Shown here piece by piece: positions 13,406 through 17,202 of a stretch of 17,202 nt of DNA. The stretch is from NCBI GenBank assembly GCA_029856425.1, contig JAHQWZ010000010.1, positions 1 through 17,202 of the forward strand. The letters run 5' to 3'. Within the stretch, counting starts at the first letter, position 1. Every line of letters starts with the position of its first letter. The DNA comes from Candidatus Thorarchaeota archaeon (lineage in GTDB: Archaea > Asgardarchaeota > Thorarchaeia > Thorarchaeales > Thorarchaeaceae). A program made the position numbers and the translations under genes. A model generated the notes under the pieces. That model was not told the origin of the DNA. It saw nothing but the letters and a program-made list of their open reading frames with translations, and made no database searches.

Positions 13406-14155
13406 CTAGAATATGATTGACAGGCAGGTAAGGGCTCCTTCACATTTCTCGAACTCACTCATGTCTAATGGTATGATCTCAAACCCAGCTTCTGCGACAA
13501 GCTTCTGAGCCCTTTGATGTTCCTGTGACATCAGCACGGCATTACCAATAGTCAGGGTGTTTGCAGCATAGCCTTCTTCTCTTGGGACCACTATTTTGTC
13601 AAAGTCCTCCAGTATTGGATGACTCTCAAAGTCTTCAGTAGCAATGATTGTATTTCGACTCAGGTACGTGACATGGCTTTTCAGATGGATGATAGACGGG
13701 TCTTCAATGGTGTCTGACCTGATGCCAAGCCATCTAGACATCTGTTTCACGCCCTTCAAATTCGTCCTTCGTGTGATGCCAGTGACTAATCGGTGGGGCA
13801 GATGAATGACATCACCACCCTCTATGGTGGCTGGCTTTCTGGCAAATCCCAGTTCCACATAGTCCTTGAGGAACTCTGATACTGCAAGCTCCTCACCCCG
13901 GCGACTATTCTCGGCAAATCTTGTGATGAAGCCTCTGTTACCATGGACAACTACGGTGTCCTCTACAAAACACGAATCAGGATATCTCTCATCGGGGGGG
14001 AGTCTAATCAGTTTCAATCCTAGATCCGACAAAGTACGACAATATTCAGCATGTTGCTCTTGAGCTAATGACAGGTCAAGAATATGATGTTCTGGGTGAG
14101 CTGAGATGCAATGCCTAAATGCACTGCTTGGAGGTCTAATAATCGCTTGTTTCAT
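13406..14155 (-). CDS. DDAH-like amidinohydrolase (dimethylargininase/arginine deiminase superfamily)
   Basis: A 250-residue guanidino-group modifying enzyme of the beta/alpha-propeller superfamily. Numbered from the ATG at 14158, the conserved acidic loop is 'YPDSCFVEDTVVV' (59-71), followed by 'EGGDVIHLP' (113-121), the catalytic histidine in 'HLKSHVTYLS' (His162) and the nucleophilic Cys245 in 'GALTCLS' at the extreme C-terminus. This matches dimethylarginine dimethylaminohydrolase, which makes citrulline and dimethylamine. An archaeon is unlikely to meet that substrate often, so arginine, ornithine-related or another guanidino compound may be the true one. Two consecutive ATGs (14158 and 14155) are possible starts. 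The gene diverges from the XRE operon; its promoter shares the 54-base spacer before the operator. Confidence 0.87.
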   Translation of the reverse strand: MKQAIIRPPSSAFRHCISAHPEHHILDLSLAQEQHAEYCRTLSDLGLKLIRLPPDERYPDSCFVEDTVVVHGNRGFITRFAENSRRGEELAVSEFLKDYVELGFARKPATIEGGDVIHLPHRLVTGITRRTNLKGVKQMSRWLGIRSDTIEDPSIIHLKSHVTYLSRNTIIATEDFESHPILEDFDKIVVPREEGYAANTLTIGNAVLMSQEHQRAQKLVAEAGFEIIPLDMSEFEKCEGALTCLSIIF

Positions 14156-14211
14156 CATTTGACTCTATGAAACCAGTATCTTATTACTTAGCTGGGAACA
14201 ACAAGCTTAAA

Positions 14212-14245
14212 TGTAAAGTATACTTTACGTAAAGTGAACTTTACA
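14212..14245 (+). promoter_or_regulatory. two abutting 16-bp palindromes, probable operator of the XRE/membrane-protein operon
   Basis: GTAAAGTATACTTTAC at 14213-14228 is a perfect palindrome. It is followed without a gap by GTAAAGTGAACTTTAC at 14229-14244, the same sequence with two central mismatches. A further T and A at the ends make the whole 34-bp block nearly symmetrical. A TATA-like 'cttaaatg' is at 14206-14213, so transcription would begin near 14235 inside the block. Two dimers of the downstream XRE protein bound side by side would block initiation. The block also contains the GTG at 14234, which therefore is unlikely to be a start codon. Confidence 0.72.
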
Positions 14246-14263
14246 TCCAGATGGGTGACACTG

Positions 14264-14500
14264 GTGATTGTAAACAGACTGCGAGAACTCCGTGAGGCCA
14301 AGATGAAGGAATCAGATACGCCTGAGCTATGGACTCAAGAGGGTATCAGCCAGCGTCTAGGAGTCACAAGGCAGACAATCATTTCCATGGAAAAGGGCAC
14401 ATACAACCCGTCCCTGTCACTTGCCTTCAAGCTGGCACACCTGTTTGGAGTGAAGATCGAGGATATATTCGAGTGTACAAGTGATGAGAATGAATCGTAG
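14264..14500 (+). CDS. XRE-family helix-turn-helix repressor (small)
   Basis: A 78-residue DNA-binding protein consisting of one Cro/CI-type domain. The recognition region reads 'TQEGISQRLGVTRQTIISMEKGTYNPSLSLAFKLAHLFGVKIEDIF' (about 24-69), close to the archaeal/bacterial small XRE regulators beginning 'NRLRELR'. The acidic end 'ECTSDENES' is short. GTG 14264 is preferred because family members start just before NRLRELR; GTG 14255 is possible, while GTG 14234 lies in the operator. It overlaps the following membrane-protein gene, and this XRE plus DUF2178 pairing recurs in archaea. Autorepression from 14212-14245 is the simplest reading; the sensed signal may come from the membrane partners. 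Confidence 0.87.
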   Translation: MIVNRLRELREAKMKESDTPELWTQEGISQRLGVTRQTIISMEKGTYNPSLSLAFKLAHLFGVKIEDIFECTSDENES

Positions 14501-14852
14501 TGTGCTGGCAGGTCTAGGTATTGTTGTCGTTGTGTTGATAGTGTTCACAGTCATGTGGATTTTGGACATAACCTCTCTAGGTGGTATCATGGGTGCAATT
14601 GGCGGCATGGTAGGTGGCGTTCTTGGTGCCACATACATGCAGCGATTTCATGATGAGAGATTCTCCCAACTCATGAAGAGGTCGGCAAGCAACTCCTACT
14701 GGTTTGTCGTAATCTTTCTGCCTCTCAGTTGGATTGCCATGATACGATTGGAACCAATAACACTGCCATTGGTGATAGGACTGACCTTCGCAATCTGGAT
14801 GTCCTCCTTCATTGTATACTATATTTCGCTGTTCTACTACTACAAGAGGTGA
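14490..14852 (+). CDS. DUF2178-like four-helix membrane protein (first copy)
   Basis: A 120-residue integral membrane protein with four hydrophobic segments at about 5-25, 29-49 (glycine-rich), 70-88 and 92-115. Between helices 2 and 3 lies the DUF2178 hallmark 'DERFSQLMKRSASNSYWF' (55-72), a DER...K..A pattern on the cytoplasmic face. It ends with 'YYYKR'. The start is taken as ATG 14490, with GTG 14481 and ATG 14484 as alternatives; all overlap the XRE gene's last codons, so the genes are translationally coupled. Function is unknown. Pairing with an XRE repressor suggests a membrane-state or stress response, which is inference. A homologue follows immediately. Confidence 0.75.
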   Translation: MNRSVLAGLGIVVVVLIVFTVMWILDITSLGGIMGAIGGMVGGVLGATYMQRFHDERFSQLMKRSASNSYWFVVIFLPLSWIAMIRLEPITLPLVIGLTFAIWMSSFIVYYISLFYYYKR

Positions 14853-14856
14853 TTTC

Positions 14857-15249
14857 GTGACAGAGGCCAGGTTATCAACCAGGGATCTCATCTTGATACT
14901 CGTTATTTGGGCTCTTTCATGGCTTCTTGCAAACGTCGTCATGAGCTTCATATTTCCGGGCTCATCGGTGCCTATGTCTCCACCTTCAATTTTGGCAGGG
15001 ATTACATGGATTTCAGTGCTATTGGGCTTCATGATATATTCACAGAGGCTCCGGGACGAGCGCACCATACAAATCTCTTACAAGTCGGCCCGTAATGGGT
15101 TTGCCTTCATTTTCTGTGTGGTTCCAGCTGCAATTGTAGCCCTCTCAGCAACTGACGTGTCCACTGATGTATCACTTGCGTTACTAATCGTATGGATTGG
15201 GTCTGTTTCTCTTGCCGGTCTCTCAGCTCTATACTACTACCGGAAGTAG
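14857..15249 (+). CDS. DUF2178-like four-helix membrane protein (second copy)
   Basis: A 130-residue homologue of the preceding protein. Helices lie at about 10-33, 43-62, 81-99 and 104-126. The shared motif is 'DERTIQISYKSARNGFAF' (67-84), aligning with 'DERFSQLMKRSASNSYWF' in the first copy, and both end in three tyrosines and two basic residues ('YYYRK' here). The start is GTG 14857, four bases after the previous stop, supported by AGAGGTGA at 14846-14853; an earlier in-frame start at 14812 would lie inside the first copy. The two copies may form a heteromer. Immediately after the TAG at 15247-15249 the same frame stays open for 92 codons, but that part encodes an unrelated TPR remnant. 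Confidence 0.75.
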   Translation: MTEARLSTRDLILILVIWALSWLLANVVMSFIFPGSSVPMSPPSILAGITWISVLLGFMIYSQRLRDERTIQISYKSARNGFAFIFCVVPAAIVALSATDVSTDVSLALLIVWIGSVSLAGLSALYYYRK

Positions 15250-15528
15250 GGTGGACGCCGGATTTGTCGAACATCGGAGGCAGAGAATGTCTATCGCGAG
15301 GCAATCGATATTGGCGAAGAACTGTTTCTGAAGGCGTCGACGGTCTATCGGCAGGGCCTGGTAAGAACCCTCTGCAACTACACACTTCTACTGTCAGACA
15401 TCGATGGCACAGATGCTCTACAGAAGACCATGACCAGACTGAAGGAGCTTGGGGTCGGAAGTCTGCCCGACTGTGAAGAGTGGTCGGAGGAGGAAGAGGA
15501 AGAAACTAACACTCCGGGGGCAGTTTGA
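15250..15528 (+). pseudogene. start-less C-terminal remnant of a TPR-repeat protein
   Basis: Directly after the TAG of the second membrane-protein gene, the same frame remains open for 92 codons to TGA 15526-15528. The translation has clear protein character: 'ENVYREAIDIGEELFLKAST', 'VYRQGLVRTLCNYTLLLSDI', 'QKTMTRLKELGVGSLPDCEE' and an acidic 'SEEEEEET' tail. The Y-A-L/N-Y-L spacing is that of tetratricopeptide repeats. There is no ATG or GTG before the ATG inside 'KTMTRL', so the segment cannot be expressed as an intact gene. I read it as the surviving 3' end of a larger TPR gene whose front was lost when the XRE/membrane module or a deletion joined here. Readthrough of TAG is a less likely alternative. 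Confidence 0.6.
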
Positions 15529-15609
15529 AACATTCAAGGCCCTCCCGAAACTCAAAATCAAACACTTACTCTCATATCAGAGAAGAAGTGGTAGCGGATA
15601 GACCATGTT

Positions 15610-16230
15610 CTATGTGACTAGCATGAAACCGAGTATAAAGTTATGAAGTCCATGTGCTATCATCGGACCCACTATGTTCCTCGTTCGATATGTTACGTAA
15701 CCATAGACCAGTCCAATCAGAGATGTTGCTACGACGAAGTAGATTCCTTTCAGCACATGTACCAATCCAAAGAGCACCGAAGAGGTTACCAGTGCTACTT
15801 TCCACCCTTTCCATCGCCAGAGTGCAAAGAACATGACGCCTCTGAAGAGAACCTCCTGCGCTGGTCCGCTGAGGAGAAAGTTGTATACTATCTGCTCCGC
15901 CACTGTCAATGGTTCTAGGTCTGGTCTGATGTACATATCAGACCGTATGACCTGCACAATGATAAATGCAAGAATGAACCCGCAGGCAATAGAAAGGCTC
16001 TCTCCGACCCTCTCTCTCAAGATTCCAATGTCTCTGAGATCACGCTGGTTCACCCTCACAATGAGTAGTGACCCGAGGATATAGATGACGTAGATGATGT
16101 AGTATGCCAGATTGATGTCTTGTACTAGGCCCAGAACGTAGAAAGGAATAATCACCAGAATTGGCACGACGAATAGAACGACCGACTCAAGACTCTCTTT
16201 CAGTCCATCTCTATCTTCGTCAGCAGTCAT
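15610..16230 (-). CDS. CPBP-family (CAAX protease/bacteriocin-processing type) membrane protein
   Basis: A 206-residue polytopic membrane protein of the Rce1/CPBP intramembrane metalloprotease superfamily. Hydrophobic segments lie at about 17-36, 41-59, 78-95, 112-122, 127-140, 145-160, 164-180 and 186-205. Motif 1 is 'GPAQEVLFRG' (122-131), where the usual EExxxR reads Q125-E126...R130. Motif 2 is 'FGLVH' (154-158) and motif 3 'HGLHN' (193-197), both intact. The lost first glutamate is normally catalytic, so activity may be altered, although E126 and both histidines remain. Members process prenylated proteins or peptides or act in immunity and signalling. It points toward the TPR remnant and has its own 328-base upstream spacer. 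Confidence 0.85.
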   Translation of the reverse strand: MTADEDRDGLKESLESVVLFVVPILVIIPFYVLGLVQDINLAYYIIYVIYILGSLLIVRVNQRDLRDIGILRERVGESLSIACGFILAFIIVQVIRSDMYIRPDLEPLTVAEQIVYNFLLSGPAQEVLFRGVMFFALWRWKGWKVALVTSSVLFGLVHVLKGIYFVVATSLIGLVYGYVTYRTRNIVGPMIAHGLHNFILGFMLVT

Positions 16231-16558
16231 CAGAAGTCCCCATATGCCGGATTACAGTCACACATGTGTAGTTTGAATGAGTTGCATCTAAGATCGGATT
16301 CCTGTGCCTATCCTGTCCGAACTCAGAACACCATTTCACCGTGCATAGACAGCTTTACTCTTTCAGATAGAACTTTTGGTCCTAGAAAAGAAGTGGTAAA
16401 GGGCTAATGATAAAACTGACCAAACAAAATGTCTTGGTCCAAACTCGCTACTATACCAATCTCTCAGCTTTGGAGGTTTTCTTCTCCAAAAGGCTTGATA
16501 TACATTGCAAGGAAGGGAACATATGCAAAGTGTAAATCCCAAAGGCGTATACGTTTCT
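16231..16558. other. gene-free spacer between two minus-strand membrane-protein genes
   Basis: I find no convincing ORF on either strand. Several short inverted repeats are present: GACCAA/TTGGTC at 16418-16423 and 16434-16439, and TTTGGAG/CTCCAAA at 16469-16475 and 16484-16490 (8-base loop, extendable to AGC/GCT outside). The latter lies about 70 bases beyond the stop of the membrane hydrolase gene and could be its 3' hairpin. The half nearest 16230 should hold the promoter of the CPBP gene, but no strong TATA element is obvious. Confidence 0.5.
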
Positions 16559-17062
16559 CTAGTGCCCAGTCATAAGCCAATGTATTAACAGACCCATATA
16601 TATCACGGCGCCAAGAATTCCCATCCAAACGCAGAGGCTATACACCTCCGATGAGAGAGCGGGATTATACAACGGATTTGCTGTCAGCGGATAGAGTGGA
16701 CGTATATCACTGTATAACGGAGAGTCCAGCAAGACATGGAGCATGGTGCCCAAGACACCTGCAAATACGAACGGCTTCAGGCTGGTCTTGCTATCTGTTT
16801 CCAGTAGGAGCGTCTTGTAGAGTGGATACAGGTATCTCTCAAGAAGTAACATGACGTATCCAAGCACAAGACCCACAAAGAACGCTAGTAGGAATGTATG
16901 GAAGTATCCATGTAGGGGATATTCTAGTCCGGATATGAGCACCAAGAAAGGCTCAACGTCAAGTATCACATTGGCTACTATGAATGTAGGAGCGTGCATG
17001 TACTTTCTCAGAGGAAGCCCTAGGCACAGAGCTGGACCGAGATGAAAGGGCGTGAATGGCAT
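16559..17062 (-). CDS. YdjM-like membrane-bound metal-dependent hydrolase (DUF457 type)
   Basis: A 167-residue multi-helix membrane protein. The start is taken at the ATG of 'MPFTPFHLGPALCLGLPLRK' (17062), the standard N-terminus of this archaeal family, rather than 13 codons upstream at 17101. Conserved polar residues are placed in membrane segments as in YdjM/PF04307 proteins: His7, Asp35 and Glu37 in 'VILDVEPF', His51 and His55 in 'HGYFHTFLLAF', and His109 with Asp113 in 'LHVLLDSPLY'. These are thought to bind metal. The reaction is unknown; bacterial YdjM is LexA-regulated and influences membrane physiology. Membrane helices occupy about 23-45, 55-75, 98-112 and 140-163. It is followed on the same strand by the CPBP gene. 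Confidence 0.8.
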   Translation of the reverse strand: MPFTPFHLGPALCLGLPLRKYMHAPTFIVANVILDVEPFLVLISGLEYPLHGYFHTFLLAFFVGLVLGYVMLLLERYLYPLYKTLLLETDSKTSLKPFVFAGVLGTMLHVLLDSPLYSDIRPLYPLTANPLYNPALSSEVYSLCVWMGILGAVIYMGLLIHWLMTGH

Positions 17063-17166
17063 TGACAACTCATTCCTCGATTCACCAATGATGCAATCCA
17101 CAGCAAATAGTGGCTCGGATTCTCAAATACCTTCCTTTAGACTAGTCACTGTACCACTATAGAATC

Positions 17167-17185
17167 GCCAGTTGAGGAAACTGGC
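17167..17185. repeat. short perfect hairpin near the right edge
   Basis: GCCAGTT (17167-17173) and AACTGGC (17179-17185) are perfect complements around GAGGA. It lies about 105 bases upstream of the membrane hydrolase start and could be a regulatory site for it or a terminator of a gene beyond the window. No T-run is attached. Confidence 0.35.
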
Positions 17186-17202
17186 ATAAGTATCATGAGC
17201 TC

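Noticed and set aside
14234..14263. Upstream GTG 14234 as start of the XRE gene
   Set aside because: It lies inside the double palindrome and at the expected transcription start; GTG 14264 fits the family N-terminus better.
14577..15068. 163-codon minus-strand frame under the two membrane-protein genes
   Set aside because: The plus-strand genes have shared motifs, membrane helices and ribosome sites; the minus frame has none.
1..17202. CRISPR arrays, insertion sequences, tRNA or rRNA genes
   Set aside because: No regularly spaced repeats, transposase motifs, terminal repeats or tRNA T-arm sequences were seen in reading the window.

Overview
The window looks like a stretch of archaeal chromosome. 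It carries an L15e-type ribosomal protein, two protein subunits of archaeal RNase P (Pop5 and Rpp30 homologues), the small exosome-associated RNA-binding protein usually found beside them, an archaeal-type YchF GTPase and archaeal TATA-like promoters. Ribosome binding sites of the GGTGA/GGAGG kind precede many starts. The base composition is moderate and the gene mix (JAMM protease, Lrp regulator, TPR remnant) would fit an Asgard archaeon such as a Thorarchaeote. That placement is an impression from protein style and was not tested.

Layout. 1-3630 (+): the tail of a larger gene, a YbaK-type aminoacyl-tRNA deacylase, an FTR1 iron permease with a perfect palindrome over its probable transcription start, an HD-domain phosphohydrolase, an Lrp/AsnC regulator and a JAMM/MPN metalloprotease. 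3637-5709 (-): an RNA-processing/translation operon transcribed rpl15e, COG1325-like RNA-binding protein, rnp3, rnp2. The proteasome and exosome genes that follow this block in many archaea are absent. 5710-5896: a short GC-rich spacer that folds into a nested three-helix element and also holds a possible 45-residue ORF. 5897-9312: a D-3-phosphoglycerate dehydrogenase-like enzyme (-), a flavin reductase (+), an unrecognised protein (-) and YchF (-).

9387-12739: a compact, clearly functional cluster. Two NifX/NifB-like cofactor-binding proteins are followed by two MinD/Mrp-type ATPases with inserted 2x[4Fe-4S] ferredoxin domains, then a DUF5320-like protein on the opposite strand and a DUF134 regulator. 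Its upstream region has three copies of a TGAAT-N4-ATTCA motif at exactly 24-bp spacing. A separate perfect palindrome lies between the DUF5320 and DUF134 genes. The set is probably an iron-sulfur or metal-cofactor handling system with its own regulator.

12967-17062: an unrecognised Trp/Pro-rich protein, a DDAH-like amidinohydrolase (-), and a small XRE repressor driven from a striking 34-bp double palindrome, followed by two DUF2178-like four-helix membrane proteins. Directly behind them is the start-less C-terminal remnant of a TPR protein. Two minus-strand membrane proteins follow, a CPBP-type putative intramembrane protease with an altered first motif and a YdjM-like membrane hydrolase. 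The strongest signals beyond ordinary annotation are the operators at 14212-14245 and 9387-9451, the structured spacer at 5740-5803, the TPR remnant, and the Arg/Gly-rich tails shared by three members of the NifX/MinD cluster.
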